Counted from the first letter of the stretch, positions 43,440 to 53,416 are shown. The stretch: DNA of 64,000 nucleotides from JACVRW01 sp038323835 (GCA_038323835.1 JBBQHI010000012.1:22197-86196), one strand, 5' to 3'. The notes: generated by a model from the sequence alone, not told the origin. Made by a program: numbers and translations.

Positions 43440-44579
43440 CTAGGACACGCCCACGCGCTCGTCGCGGCACACCGAGTTGCGCGTGCGCTTCGCCCGGTAG
43501 AGCCGGCCGTCCGCCCGGAGGGTGATCTCGCTGGGCGAGGCGTCGGGGTGCGTCCGGTGAGCCACCCCGATCGACATGGTCACGGCCGTGAGGTCGGGAG
43601 TCACGGGGTCGAGCTCGCTCAGCCGCACGCGCAGGTCCTCCGCAAGGGCGGTGGCCGCCTCGGCGTCGGTGTCCGGGCAGAGCACTCCGAACTCGTCTCC
43701 CCCAAGCCTCGCGGCCAGGTGGCCGGCGCGCACCCGCGCGGTGAGCACCTCGGCCGCCGCATGGAGCACGCGGTCGCCGGTGGGATGGCCGTAGCGGTCG
43801 TTCACCGTCTTCAGCCGGTCCAGGTCGCAGAGCAGGATCGCGAGATCGGTGCCGTGGCGGGTGCTGCGCTCGAACTCCTTGGCCAGCGTCTCGTCCCAGC
43901 AGCGCCGGTTGGCCAGGCCGGTGAGCGGATCCTCCCGGCTCAGCCGCTCGAGCTCCTGGAGCAGCTCCTGGCTGCGCTCCTGCTCGTGCTCGAGCTGCAT
44001 CCGGCTCGTGAACTCCCGCCACGCGCTCACTTCACGGTGGATCTGGCCCACGAAGGCGATCACCGAGGCGGTGCCGAGGTAGAACACGATCGTGGCCAGG
44101 CCCGGGCCGTCGGGCGGGGTGGGCGACGTGGCGATCGCCAGCGCCAGAGACGCCCAGCTCAGCATTATCACCGCGGCGGTGTACTGCCACGACACCACCA
44201 GCAGGAACGAGGTCGCATAGATCGCGAGTGACATGCCGAGCGTGTAGGGCGCGTAGAAGCCGGGAACGCGGGAAGTCATGTAGGCGATGGCGCCCTGGAT
44301 GAGCAACAGGAGCGCGACCATCACCAGCTCGGGGTTGCGCTTGCCGAAGCGCGTGAAGAGCGAGAGCCACAGGGCCACCAGAGGTATCTCGAGAGCCAGG
44401 CGGATGGCGATGAAAGTCCCGGCCTGATCGGGGGCCACGACGCGATCGAACACGGCCCACGCCGGCATCCCGAACACGGCGATCAGTCCGGCGGCCAGCG
44501 CGGTGGAGCGCGTCCGGCGCTTCACCTCCAACCGGAAGGCCGGGCGGATGCTGCGATTCTCGAGAATGTTCGTTTCCAT
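43440..44579 (-). CDS. Membrane-bound diguanylate cyclase
   Basis: The 379-residue protein has six hydrophobic segments in residues 25-195 (for example LAAGLIAVFGMPAWAVF, LEIPLVALWLSLF, LVMVALLLLIQGAIAYM), a short coiled coil (EHEQERSQELLQELERLS) and a GGDEF domain with DPLTGLANRR, DLDRLKTVNDRYGH and an intact RLGGDEF. It should make c-di-GMP from GTP. The inhibitory I-site, RxxD before GGDEF, reads RAGH, so product inhibition may be missing. The N-terminal sensor does not match a family I can name. A second, bifunctional protein is at 58180. Confidence 0.9.
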   Translation of the reverse strand: METNILENRSIRPAFRLEVKRRTRSTALAAGLIAVFGMPAWAVFDRVVAPDQAGTFIAIRLALEIPLVALWLSLFTRFGKRNPELVMVALLLLIQGAIAYMTSRVPGFYAPYTLGMSLAIYATSFLLVVSWQYTAAVIMLSWASLALAIATSPTPPDGPGLATIVFYLGTASVIAFVGQIHREVSAWREFTSRMQLEHEQERSQELLQELERLSREDPLTGLANRRCWDETLAKEFERSTRHGTDLAILLCDLDRLKTVNDRYGHPTGDRVLHAAAEVLTARVRAGHLAARLGGDEFGVLCPDTDAEAATALAEDLRVRLSELDPVTPDLTAVTMSIGVAHRTHPDASPSEITLRADGRLYRAKRTRNSVCRDERVGVS

Positions 44580-44680
44580 TGGCCACCGGGGAGCTCACCC
44601 GGCCCTTCGACTGCCATCGGCCAATCACCCCGGCGCCTTGAGATCTGTAGGGCATCCGGATCGGATAGAACCTCTCTCTC

Positions 44681-47608
44681 GTGACCCTTCTCACGCCCGA
44701 CCCCACTCGCATCGGCCGGCCCGGAGCCGAGCCGTACGCGGATCGAGTCCCCGATTGGGTGGCCGGCGGGACGCCGCAACCGCTGCGCGGCGGCCTGGAG
44801 TCACTTCTGGGGGCCGAGAACGTGCTCTCACGTGCGAGCGACCTGGTGCGCTACGCCTCGGACGCCAGCCCCTACCGCAAGATCCCGCGGGCGGTGGCCA
44901 TGGCGCGCTCCGCCGCGGCCGTGGCCGCCCTGCTCGGGTTCGCCCGGCGCGAGGGCACGAGCATCACCCTCCGGGGCGGCGGCTCCAGCCTGAACGGTCA
45001 GGGCCAGACCGAGGCCATCCTGGTGGACGTCCGGCGGCACTTCGGGTCCATCGCCGTGGAGGACGACGGCCTTCGGGCGCGCGTGGGCCCGGGCGCCCTG
45101 CTCGGGCACGTGAACCGGGTGCTCGCCCCGCACGGCCGCAAGCTCGGCCCCGATCCGGCGAGCACGGACATCGCCACCGTCGGCGGCGTGATCGCCAACA
45201 ACTCCGGCGGCATGCGCTGCGGGGTGACCCAGGACTCGTACAGCACGCTGTCCTCGCTCACCTTCGTGCTCCCCTCGGGCACCACGATCGACACCGCGGC
45301 TCCGGGCGCCGAGGAGGAGTTCGCGCGCCGCGAGCCCGAGCTCGCGCGCGGCCTGATCGAGCTGCGCGACGAGCTGCGGGAGGACGACGACCTGGTCGAG
45401 CGCGTGCGCCGGAAGTTCGCGATCAAGAACACCACCGGCTACCGCCTCTGCGCGTTCCTCGACGCGGATACGCCGCTGGAGATATTCCGCCGCCTGCTCG
45501 TGGGGTCCGAGGGCACGCTGGCCTTCATCGCCGAGGCGGTGTTCAACACCGTGCCGCAGCCGCGCCGGACCACGATCTCCTGGCTCCACTTCCCGAGCAT
45601 CGACGCCGCGGTAGCGCCGGTGGACGCGCTGGTGGCCGCAGGCGCCCGCGCGGTGGAGCTGATGGTGGCGCCGGCGCTGATCGCCGCTGCGCACTCGCTG
45701 CCCGGCACCCCCGAGTACTGGAAGGAGCTGCCGCCCGACTCGGCGGCGCTGCTGGTGGAGTTCGGGGCCGACGACGATGCCGCGCTCGATTCCCTGGTGG
45801 CCAAGGCCGAGGAGATCGTGGCCGGGGACGGCCTCCTGCGCCCGTCCGAGTTCACCCGCGACGAGCACGCGGTGGAGCTGGCGTGGACCGTGCGCGAGGG
45901 ACTCTTCGGGCTGGTGGGGAAGCTCCGGCTGCCGGGCACGGCGCTGATCTCCGAGGACGTGTGCTTCCCGCCCGAGCGCATCGCCGAGGCCGCGGGCGAC
46001 CTGCGCGAGCTGCTCGGACAGCACGGCTTCCTGTCCGGTGTGGCGGGACACGCCTCCGCCGGGAACCTCCACTTCATGCTCACCCCCGTGCTCTCCGACG
46101 AGGCCGACCGCACGCGCTACGACGCCTTCATGCACGACCTGGTGGCGCTGGTGGTGGACAAGTACGACGGCTCGCTCAAGGCCGAGCACGGCACCGGAGT
46201 GAACATGGCGCCCTACGTGGAGCGCGAGTGGGGCGCCCTGGCCACGGAGATGATGTGGCGCGTCAAGCGGCTCGCGGACCCGGACGACGTGCTCAACCCG
46301 GGTGTCGTGCTGAACCGCGACCCCGACGTGCACATGCGCCACCTGAAGTCCTCGCCTCCGATCGAGGACGTGGCCACGCGGTGCGTGGAGTGCGGCTTCT
46401 GCGAGCCGGTGTGCCCGAGCCGCCACGTGACCACCACCCCGCGCCAGCGCATCGTGCTGCGGCGCGAGATGGCCCGCCAGCCCGAGGGCTCCCCGGTGCT
46501 CGAGACGCTGCTGCGCGAATACGAGTACGACGCCATCGAGACCTGCGCGGCGGACGGCACGTGCCTGAACGCGTGCCCAGTGGCCATCGACACCGGCAAG
46601 CTGATCAAGGCCTTCCGCGCCGAGGAGCGCACCGACCGTGAGGAGCAGGCCGCGCTGTCGGTGGCGAGGCGCTACGCAGCCGTGGAGCGCGCGGCGCGAG
46701 GAGGGCTGCGAGCGGCCGAGGCGGTGCGCCGGGTCCTCGGCGGCGGAGCGGTACGCGGGGTGGCGGACACGGTCCGCCGCGCGGTCAGCCGCGACCTCGT
46801 GCCCACCTACCCGGACGCGATGCCCCCGCCCGCGCCCGCGCGCCTGCCGGACACGGTGGCCGCCGGGGCGGCCGCCGTATACCTGCCGGCGTGCGTGAAC
46901 CGGATCTTCGGCAACCCCCGCGCGGCGGCGGCGGAGCCCACCCTGCCGGAGGCCCTGGTGGAGGTTTCGCGCCGGGCGGGCAAGCCGCTTTGGATCCCGC
47001 CCGACGTGGCCGGCCACTGCTGCGCCACCCCGTGGAGCTCGAAGGGCTACACGCTCGGGCAGGAGCACATGGCGCGCCACACGGCCGAGGCGCTCTGGCG
47101 CTGGAGCGACGGCGGGCGGCTGCCCGTGGTGACCGACGCCAGCTCCTGCGCCCACGGCCTGATCCAGGACGTGAGCCCGGTGCTCGACGAGGAGGCGCAG
47201 GCCCGCTTCGCCGGGATCGAGGTGCTCGACTCCGCGGTGTGGGCTCACGACCACCTGCTGCCGCGGCTCGACGTGCGTGAGCGCGTGGCCTCCGTGGCCG
47301 TGCACCCCACCTGCTCGGCCGGCCACATGGGCATACACGCCAAGCTGGAGGGCGTGATGGCCGCACTGGCCGACGAGGTGGTGGTGCCCGTCGGCGCGGG
47401 CTGCTGCGGAATGGCGGGCGACCGCGGGCTGCTCCACCCCGAGTTGCCCGAGTCGGCGCTCCGCGACGAGAAGGCGAGCCTCGGGGCGCGGAAGTTCGAC
47501 GGCCATGTGTGCTCCAACCGCACCTGCGAGATCGGGCTGCAGCAGGTGACCGGGCGGCCCTACGCGTCGTTCGTGTTCATGCTCGAGCGGCTCACGCGTC
47601 CGGCCTAA
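44681..47608 (+). CDS. FAD-linked D-2-hydroxyacid dehydrogenase fused to an FeS/CCG module
   Basis: The 975-residue protein has an FAD-binding domain (TLRGGGSSLNGQG near 105; ATVGGVIANNSGGMRCG near 165), an FAD-oxidase C domain ending in EHGTGVNMAPYVE, a ferredoxin-like part with CVECGFCEPVCPS near 567 and CAADGTCLNACP near 620, and a C-terminal domain with two CCG-type motifs, including AGCCGMAGDRG. This is the GlcD-GlcF or Dld-II type, which oxidises D-lactate, glycolate or D-2-hydroxyglutarate and passes electrons to the respiratory chain. It starts at GTG 44681, from homology. It is divergent from the diguanylate cyclase gene. Confidence 0.93.
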   Translation: MTLLTPDPTRIGRPGAEPYADRVPDWVAGGTPQPLRGGLESLLGAENVLSRASDLVRYASDASPYRKIPRAVAMARSAAAVAALLGFARREGTSITLRGGGSSLNGQGQTEAILVDVRRHFGSIAVEDDGLRARVGPGALLGHVNRVLAPHGRKLGPDPASTDIATVGGVIANNSGGMRCGVTQDSYSTLSSLTFVLPSGTTIDTAAPGAEEEFARREPELARGLIELRDELREDDDLVERVRRKFAIKNTTGYRLCAFLDADTPLEIFRRLLVGSEGTLAFIAEAVFNTVPQPRRTTISWLHFPSIDAAVAPVDALVAAGARAVELMVAPALIAAAHSLPGTPEYWKELPPDSAALLVEFGADDDAALDSLVAKAEEIVAGDGLLRPSEFTRDEHAVELAWTVREGLFGLVGKLRLPGTALISEDVCFPPERIAEAAGDLRELLGQHGFLSGVAGHASAGNLHFMLTPVLSDEADRTRYDAFMHDLVALVVDKYDGSLKAEHGTGVNMAPYVEREWGALATEMMWRVKRLADPDDVLNPGVVLNRDPDVHMRHLKSSPPIEDVATRCVECGFCEPVCPSRHVTTTPRQRIVLRREMARQPEGSPVLETLLREYEYDAIETCAADGTCLNACPVAIDTGKLIKAFRAEERTDREEQAALSVARRYAAVERAARGGLRAAEAVRRVLGGGAVRGVADTVRRAVSRDLVPTYPDAMPPPAPARLPDTVAAGAAAVYLPACVNRIFGNPRAAAAEPTLPEALVEVSRRAGKPLWIPPDVAGHCCATPWSSKGYTLGQEHMARHTAEALWRWSDGGRLPVVTDASSCAHGLIQDVSPVLDEEAQARFAGIEVLDSAVWAHDHLLPRLDVRERVASVAVHPTCSAGHMGIHAKLEGVMAALADEVVVPVGAGCCGMAGDRGLLHPELPESALRDEKASLGARKFDGHVCSNRTCEIGLQQVTGRPYASFVFMLERLTRPA

Positions 47609-47682
47609 GCCCGCCTCGCTCCCTGCTGTTCGTGTTGAATCCGGAGTAGGGGTACAACTTTCGAGCAGTGGGAGGCCGTTGA

Positions 47683-48483
47683 ATGGTGTACGAGGAGACC
47701 CTCACTGGTCACGGCGGCGAGGTGCACGTGCGCGTGTGGGAGCACGGCGAGCCGGTGCGCGTGGCGATCCTGGTGCACGGCTACGGCGAGCACATCGGCC
47801 GCTACGACCACGTGGCCCGCGCGCTCGGTGACGGCGGTGCCGTGGTGTGGGGCCTCGACCACGTGGGCCACGGGCGCTCCGACGGCGACCGCGCACTGGT
47901 TCCCGACTTCGACGCGGTGGTGGACGACCTTCACCGGCTGGTGATCCTGGCCCGCGACGCCCACCCTGCGCTGCCCGTGGTGATGGTCGCCCACTCGATG
48001 GGCGGGATGATCGGCACGCGCTACTCGGAGTGCTTCCCCGGCGAGCTCACCGGGCTCGTGCTCTCGGCTCCGCTGATCGGCACGAACGCCGCCGGCGCGC
48101 TGCTCGCGCTGGACGAGATCCCGGAGATCCCGATCGACGTGGAGGTGCTCTCGCGCGACACCGCCGTACAGACGGCCTACGCGGAGGACCCGCTCGTGTA
48201 CCACGGTGCCTTCAAGCGCCCGACGCTGTCCGCGATGGCGACCGCCCTCCTGGAGATCGCCCTGGACGCCGACCGCGTGACCGGCCCGGTGCTCTGGCAG
48301 CACGGCGAGGCGGACCAGCTCGTGCCGCTGGAGGACAGCCGCCGCGGGGTCCGGCTACTGCGAAACGCGCTCGTCGAGGAGCGCCACTACCCCGGCGCCC
48401 GCCACGAGATCTTCAACGAGACCAACCGCGACCAGGTGCTGGCCGACACGGTGGAGTTCGTGGAGCGAGTTACGGCGCGGTAG
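47683..48483 (+). CDS. Monoacylglycerol-lipase-like serine hydrolase
   Basis: The 266-residue enzyme has AILVHGYGEHIGRYDHVARAL, WGLDHVGHGRSDGDRALV, the nucleophile in VAHSMGGMIGTRYS, the acid in HGEADQLVPLEDSRR and the histidine in YPGARHEIFNET. This is the monoacylglycerol lipase (S33-like) pattern. The lid region is short, as in bacterial enzymes. It is cytoplasmic or weakly membrane-bound. GGGAGG seven bases before ATG 47683 is a strong ribosome-binding site. It may release fatty acids and glycerol from acylglycerols, perhaps those made by WS/DGAT. Confidence 0.9.
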   Translation: MVYEETLTGHGGEVHVRVWEHGEPVRVAILVHGYGEHIGRYDHVARALGDGGAVVWGLDHVGHGRSDGDRALVPDFDAVVDDLHRLVILARDAHPALPVVMVAHSMGGMIGTRYSECFPGELTGLVLSAPLIGTNAAGALLALDEIPEIPIDVEVLSRDTAVQTAYAEDPLVYHGAFKRPTLSAMATALLEIALDADRVTGPVLWQHGEADQLVPLEDSRRGVRLLRNALVEERHYPGARHEIFNETNRDQVLADTVEFVERVTAR

Positions 48484-48565
48484 GGCGAGTGTGGTCGGAC
48501 TTTGTCGGCCCTGGGACGACGAACTGGGGCCACGTCGGTAGCCCATCCCGCCCCGGCGGCTGGCG

Positions 48566-50833
48566 CTAGGCCACAACGCGCAGATGCCGCACCGGGCGCC
48601 CGCGCAGCTCCCGCACCACGGCGTCCACCAGGCGCTCCTCGTCCCTCACCTGGCCGTCCGTCACCGCGTTGATCAGCGCGCGCTTGCGCTGGAGCACCTC
48701 GGCCATGGTCTCGTCGATCGTGTCCGGGGCCAGCAGGTAGTACGCGGTCACGGCGCTGTCCTGGCCGATGCGGTGCAGGCGGTCCTCGGCCTGGTCGTGC
48801 CGGGCGGGGGTCCAGTCGAGCTCCAGGAAGGCCACGTTCGACGCCCGGGTCAGGGTGATGCCCTGCGACGCCGCCTTCATCGAGCACACGATCAGCTGCG
48901 GGCCGTCCTCGCGCTGGAAGTCGTCCACCGCCTGCTGGCGCTTGAAGGTCGAGTCGGCGCCCAGGATGTGCACCGCGTCGGGGAAGCGCTCCATCACCGC
49001 GCGCTGGATCGCCACGTGCTCGGCGAACACCACCAGCGGCTCTCCTGAGGCCTCGAAGTCGGCGATCCAGCTCAACGCGGCGGGCAGCTTCCCGCGCGCC
49101 GCGAGCTGGCGGAGGTTGTTCAGGCGCACGAGCTGCTCGGCCCTCAGCGCAGCGGCCACCTTGGCGTCGATCGCCCGCATGTCCAGCGGCAGCGTCTGCA
49201 GCCACGAGATCACGTCCTGCTCCGCAAGGCGGTACTCCTGCTCGTTCAGCAGCGCCACCGGGATCGTGTCCTGCCGCTTGGCCGGCAGCTGGGGCAGCAC
49301 CTGCTTCTTCGTCCGGCGCACGTAGCAGTGCGCCCTCAGGTTCCAGTGGAGCCTGTCGTCGCTCCCCGCCGCCCGGAAGCGCCGGGTCAGGCGCGCGCCG
49401 CTGCCGAAGTCCTGGAGGCGCCCGAGTATCCGCAGCTGCGCCACGAGCTCCTCGGGCCGGTTCAGGATCGGCGTTCCCGTGAGGCCGAACCGGAGGGCGT
49501 CCGTGGGCAGCCGCTCGGCGAGCTCCAGCGCCGCCTTCGTGCGCCGCGCGCGCGGGTTCTTCACGTAGTGCGACTCGTCCAGGATCAGGGCACGCAGCCC
49601 GCGCCCGGCGAGCTTGCTCAGGTGGGCCTCGAGGATGTCGTAGTTGAGAACGACGATGTCGGCGTCCGCCGCGTCCCCGGCCCACGAGCTGTCGGTGCGG
49701 CCGTCGAGCACGGCCACGGTGCGGTTGGGCAGCCAGATGTGCGTCTCGCGCTCCCAGGTGAGCTTCATGCTCGCCGGGCACACCACGGCGGCCGGGAACG
49801 CCTGGTCGCGCTCCAGCGCGGCCAGCGCCTGCACGGTCTTGCCTAGCCCCTGCTCGTCGGCGATGAAGGTGCGGCGGCGCTCGAGCGCGTACCGCACGCC
49901 CGCCCGCTGGAAGGGATGGAGCACGCCGCCGAGGTCCAGGCCGTCGAGGTCCGCGTCCTCCGCGTAGGAGAGCGCCACCGTGGCCGCCGCCCGCTCGTGC
50001 TCGGCCACCAGCTCCGCGAGCATCCCGCTGACGCGCTCGTCGAGGTGGATCTTCGGGTTGGCCTCTACGAAGTTCGTGAGGTCGGAGGCCAGCGCCGGAT
50101 CGGCCGGCACGGCGATTCCCCACGACGCGTCACGAACGTAGAAGCGCCCCGGGCGGGCAATCGGATGCGCCTCCGGCAGCTTGCGGAAGTCGCGCGCGGG
50201 CTGCGGGTCCCAGATCGTGAAGATCGTGACCTCGGGCTCGCCCTCGTCGCCCACCTCGATGCTCAGCTCGGCCGGCGCCGGCGTGCGCCCCGCCGACAGC
50301 TCGCGCGCGCAGCCGCGGGCCAGGTCGTCGAGCTGCACGCCGTCCAGGTCGTAGAGGAGGTCGGCGGACTCCATGCTGAAGGGCAGCAGGTGCCTCCCCT
50401 CCGCGTCGTCCGCGGCCTCGCTCAGCTCGGGCGGGGCCTCGCCGGCGAGGGTGCGCAGGATGAACGCGCCGGAGCCCCGGTAGGACACCACCGATACGGC
50501 CGCGCGCCAGCGGTCCGAGTCCGCGAGCCATGCCTGCACCTCCGGCGTGGGCTCCAGTCCGGGGAAGCGCTCCAGCACCCTCTCCACCGACTTCGCGAGG
50601 CGCGGATCGGCGGGAACACGCCAGTGCTTGGTCCGCCAGTTGAACCAGCGCTTGGGCAGGCGTTTGACGGCGTCGTTCAGCTCCTCGTGGAAGGGGAAGT
50701 CGAAGACGATCTCGACGTCGCGAGGGTTGTCATCGAGCAGCCACACCCGGCCGCGGGCGGGGGCCTCCTCCGTTTGGGGGGTTTCGGGCGCCAAACGACC
50801 CAGACTAGCCACGCCGCGGGCTGGAGGCGACAA
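48566..50833 (-). CDS. SNF2-family helicase with HARP-like N-terminus
   Basis: The 755-residue protein has an SNF2 ATPase core: GVLHPFQRAGVRYAL, DEQGLGKTVQALAAL (Walker A) near 325, LILDESHYVKNPRARR (DESH box) near 420, GLTGTPILNRPEEL, and in the second RecA domain SMKAASQGITLTRASNVAFLELDWTPARHDQAEDRLHRIGQ. Near the N-terminus RWFNWRTKHWRVPADP resembles the HARP motif of SMARCAL1. Related enzymes anneal DNA or remodel forks; this one is probably used in repair. It is not next to nuclease or methylase genes, so I see no sign of a defence system. Its start lies 31 bp after the propeller gene stop on the same strand. Confidence 0.9.
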   Translation of the reverse strand: MSPPARGVASLGRLAPETPQTEEAPARGRVWLLDDNPRDVEIVFDFPFHEELNDAVKRLPKRWFNWRTKHWRVPADPRLAKSVERVLERFPGLEPTPEVQAWLADSDRWRAAVSVVSYRGSGAFILRTLAGEAPPELSEAADDAEGRHLLPFSMESADLLYDLDGVQLDDLARGCARELSAGRTPAPAELSIEVGDEGEPEVTIFTIWDPQPARDFRKLPEAHPIARPGRFYVRDASWGIAVPADPALASDLTNFVEANPKIHLDERVSGMLAELVAEHERAAATVALSYAEDADLDGLDLGGVLHPFQRAGVRYALERRRTFIADEQGLGKTVQALAALERDQAFPAAVVCPASMKLTWERETHIWLPNRTVAVLDGRTDSSWAGDAADADIVVLNYDILEAHLSKLAGRGLRALILDESHYVKNPRARRTKAALELAERLPTDALRFGLTGTPILNRPEELVAQLRILGRLQDFGSGARLTRRFRAAGSDDRLHWNLRAHCYVRRTKKQVLPQLPAKRQDTIPVALLNEQEYRLAEQDVISWLQTLPLDMRAIDAKVAAALRAEQLVRLNNLRQLAARGKLPAALSWIADFEASGEPLVVFAEHVAIQRAVMERFPDAVHILGADSTFKRQQAVDDFQREDGPQLIVCSMKAASQGITLTRASNVAFLELDWTPARHDQAEDRLHRIGQDSAVTAYYLLAPDTIDETMAEVLQRKRALINAVTDGQVRDEERLVDAVVRELRGRPVRHLRVVA

Positions 50834-50864
50834 CTATCCGTCCAGGGCCCGCTGGGAGCGGGAA

Positions 50865-52385
50865 CTAGGGCCGGTCGCGAATGGCCACGATGCCGCCCAG
50901 CAGCGCGCCCAGATACGCCGTTCCGTCGCGCCCCAGCGCGACCCCGGCGTAGTTGTTGTTGAAGGTGAGGCCGGTGCCGGAGAGCTGGGTCCACACCGTT
51001 CGCCCGGTGCGGAAGTCGATCGCGGTCCAGTAGTAGGGCTGGCTCCCGGCAGGGTCCACGGGGCGCGTGTAGGCGTAGATCAGTCCCGTCTTCAGGGAGA
51101 GCTTCGGCACGACGGTGGGAGCGCGGGCCGTGCGGTTCGTCCATCGCAGCACGCACCCGCGGCCGTTGCGCCGGATGTCCACGCGCGCGAACCCGGGCTC
51201 CGTGGGCTGCCCCGTGTTGGGCCCGAGCGGGTCCTGATAGCCGTAGTTGTTCTCCACCACGAGCGAGCGGCCGGCGCCGATGAGCGAGTTCTCGGTGGCG
51301 CTCGCACCCTTCCGGAACACCGGGATCTGGCAGACCGTGCGCCGCTTGCCGTGCAGCCGCGCGCCGGTCCGGTAGACCACCACGTTCATGGGATCGGCGT
51401 TGTCGGTGATCGCCACGTAGCCGCCCGGGAGCACCGTCGGAGTCGTGCCCGTGCCATCGTCCACCTGGCCGGGCTTCTTGATCCCGGAGTTCCTGTACCT
51501 GACGCTCCACACGACCTTCGGCCGGCCGTCCTTGCCGGCCCGGAAGCGATACATGCGGCGGTTGGTGGCGACGAACACCGCGCCGTTCGCGCCCGTGGCG
51601 AAGGAGTTCTCGATCTGTCCCTCGCTCCCCTTCCCCATCCGCCGCAGCCGGATCCGGCCCGACTTCGGCGACAGCGTGCCCACCACCCCGTTGCGCTTGG
51701 ACACGAACCAGATCCGCCCGCCCGAGTCGGGAAGCGTGGACGTGATGCGCTCGTCGGAGCGGAGCGCCTTGCTCAGGTCGTAGTCGTGCTGGAGCGCGAA
51801 CCCGGGAGTGGCGCCCGTCTCGGCGATCACGAGAAGGTGCCGTGTGGTGGTGGAGCTCCACACGCGGTCCTTCTCGTCGAGGAAGAAGTAGGCGCCGCCG
51901 CTGAAGTCCTGGAACAGCGAGGTGCCCGGGGTGACCGGCTGGCGCGGCGGCAGCCCGAACTCGGCGAGCACGTTCAGCGTGTCCGGGTCGAACATGAACA
52001 GCCGCGGCCCATCGGCGCCGATGCAGGTGGCCACCAGCCGGCCGCGGCCGTCGAAGGTGATCGAGCCGCAGAGTCTCCGGATGTAGGTGGAAAAGACCTC
52101 GGGGGAGCGGCCCAGCGGCCCGGCGTAGCGGTAGGTGTCGGTCTGCCAGGCGTCGTTGTGCAGCTCGCTGAAGGGGTTGTGCGCCATGAAGCGGTTCTGG
52201 AACGTGCGCGGCACACCCTTGACCGGCTTCGCCTTCGCCGCCTTGCCGGTGAAGGCCGGGAGCGTGGTGGGCGGTCCGGGCGGGATCGGCGTGGCCGCGC
52301 CCGCCGCGGCGGGCAGCGCGAGGACCAGGCCGAGCAGAAGCAACGTGGCCGCGGGGCGGACGGGGTTGAAGGTGGAGGCGGGCAA
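50865..52385 (-). CDS. Secreted PQQ/WD-like beta-propeller protein, start uncertain
   Basis: The protein has no ATG near the start of homology. TTG 52385 gives 506 residues beginning LPASTFNPVRPAATLLLLGLVLALPAAAG, a likely signal peptide. The mature part has repeated blades with G-x-I-x-W-T or G-R-I-W-F strands, such as GGRIWFVSKRNGVVGTL and YYWTAIDFRTGRTVWTQL near the end. Several tryptophans and D-G-x-G loops fit a PQQ-enzyme-like propeller, but the Trp docking motifs are incomplete. It may bind a ligand outside the cell. TTGACC (52438-52433) and TCAAAT (52415-52410), 17 bases apart, form a good promoter, so the start should lie at or below 52403. Confidence 0.75.
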   Translation of the reverse strand: MPASTFNPVRPAATLLLLGLVLALPAAAGAATPIPPGPPTTLPAFTGKAAKAKPVKGVPRTFQNRFMAHNPFSELHNDAWQTDTYRYAGPLGRSPEVFSTYIRRLCGSITFDGRGRLVATCIGADGPRLFMFDPDTLNVLAEFGLPPRQPVTPGTSLFQDFSGGAYFFLDEKDRVWSSTTTRHLLVIAETGATPGFALQHDYDLSKALRSDERITSTLPDSGGRIWFVSKRNGVVGTLSPKSGRIRLRRMGKGSEGQIENSFATGANGAVFVATNRRMYRFRAGKDGRPKVVWSVRYRNSGIKKPGQVDDGTGTTPTVLPGGYVAITDNADPMNVVVYRTGARLHGKRRTVCQIPVFRKGASATENSLIGAGRSLVVENNYGYQDPLGPNTGQPTEPGFARVDIRRNGRGCVLRWTNRTARAPTVVPKLSLKTGLIYAYTRPVDPAGSQPYYWTAIDFRTGRTVWTQLSGTGLTFNNNYAGVALGRDGTAYLGALLGGIVAIRDRP

Positions 52386-52502
52386 GGCGGACGGGTCCGG
52401 TGTCGGCGTATTTGACAGGGCCGCGGGCGCCGGGTCAAGTCCGGCAACGCCCGGGCTCCGCTCCTCCCTTAGGATCACGGGCCGTGAACGGGGAGCTTCA
52501 GA

Positions 52503-53405
52503 ATGGATGAGCGCTTCTGCGACGTAGGCCGCGGGGTCACGCTCTGCTACGAGACGTTCGGCGACCCGAGCGATCCGCCGCTCCTCCTCGTCATGGGGCT
52601 CGGCATGCAGATGGTGGGCTGGCATGAGGACTTCTGCGCGGAGCTGGTGCAGCGCGGCTTTCACGTGGTGCGCTTCGACAACCGCGACGCCGGGCACTCC
52701 ACCCACTTCCCCGGGCGCGCTCCGAAGATCGGCCAGCTGCTTGCGCGGCGCTTCGAGCCCGGCCAGTACACCCTGGCCGACATGGCCGAGGACACCGCCG
52801 GCCTACTCACCGCGCTGGAGCTCTCCCCCGCGCACATCGTGGGAGCCTCGATGGGCGGCATGATCGCCCAGACGCTGGCCGCCCGGCACCCCGAGCACGT
52901 CCGCTCGCTCGTATCGATCATGTCCACCACCGGCAGCCGCTTCCGCGGTCAGCCCGCCGCGGCGATGTACCGCCCCCTGCTCAGCCCCGCGCCGGCGGGA
53001 CGCGAGGAGTACCTCGCTCACATCGAGCGGCTGTTCAGCCTCATCGGCTCGCCCGGCAGAGCCGACGTGGAGGACCTGCGTGAGCTGGGTGCGCTCTCCT
53101 ATGACCGCGACCGCGACCCCGCGTCCACGCCGCGCCAGCTCGCCGCGATCCTCTCGTCCGGCAACCGCACCCGCGAGCTTCGCGGCATCAAGGCGCCCAC
53201 GCTCGTGATCCACGGCACGGCCGACCGGCTGGTGCGCCCCTCGGGCGGCGAGGCCACGGCCCGGGCCATCCCCGGCTCGCGGCTGGTCCGGATCGATGGC
53301 ATGGGACACGACCTGCCGCGCGCCTTCTGGAAGCAGATCGCCGACGACATCAGCGATCACGCGCACGCGGCGGACCGGACCGCGCCCGCCCGCGTCCCGG
53401 CCTGA
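52503..53405 (+). CDS. Alpha/beta-fold hydrolase
   Basis: The 300-residue enzyme has PPLLLVMGLGMQMVGWHEDFC in place of the usual HG motif, VVRFDNRDAGHST, the nucleophile in GASMGGMIAQTLA, the acid in HGTADRLV and the histidine in GMGHDLPRAFW. Proteins of this group include esterases and dehalogenase-like hydrolases. The replacement of HG by MG at the oxyanion hole is common for this subgroup. GGGGAG seven bases before ATG 52503 is a good ribosome-binding site, and TTAGGAT lies at 52470. The gene is divergent from the propeller gene and ends before a family 1 repeat. Confidence 0.88.
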   Translation: MDERFCDVGRGVTLCYETFGDPSDPPLLLVMGLGMQMVGWHEDFCAELVQRGFHVVRFDNRDAGHSTHFPGRAPKIGQLLARRFEPGQYTLADMAEDTAGLLTALELSPAHIVGASMGGMIAQTLAARHPEHVRSLVSIMSTTGSRFRGQPAAAMYRPLLSPAPAGREEYLAHIERLFSLIGSPGRADVEDLRELGALSYDRDRDPASTPRQLAAILSSGNRTRELRGIKAPTLVIHGTADRLVRPSGGEATARAIPGSRLVRIDGMGHDLPRAFWKQIADDISDHAHAADRTAPARVPA

Positions 53406-53416
53406 GATTCGTGGTC

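Noticed and set aside
44828..47506. An 892-codon frame opposite the hydroxyacid dehydrogenase
   Set aside because: Its composition (Arg, His, Ala, Gly, no hydrophobic core pattern) is that of the antisense of GC-rich coding DNA.
48566..50833. SNF2 helicase as part of a phage-defence island
   Set aside because: No nuclease, methyltransferase of restriction type, DISARM or other defence gene is next to it.
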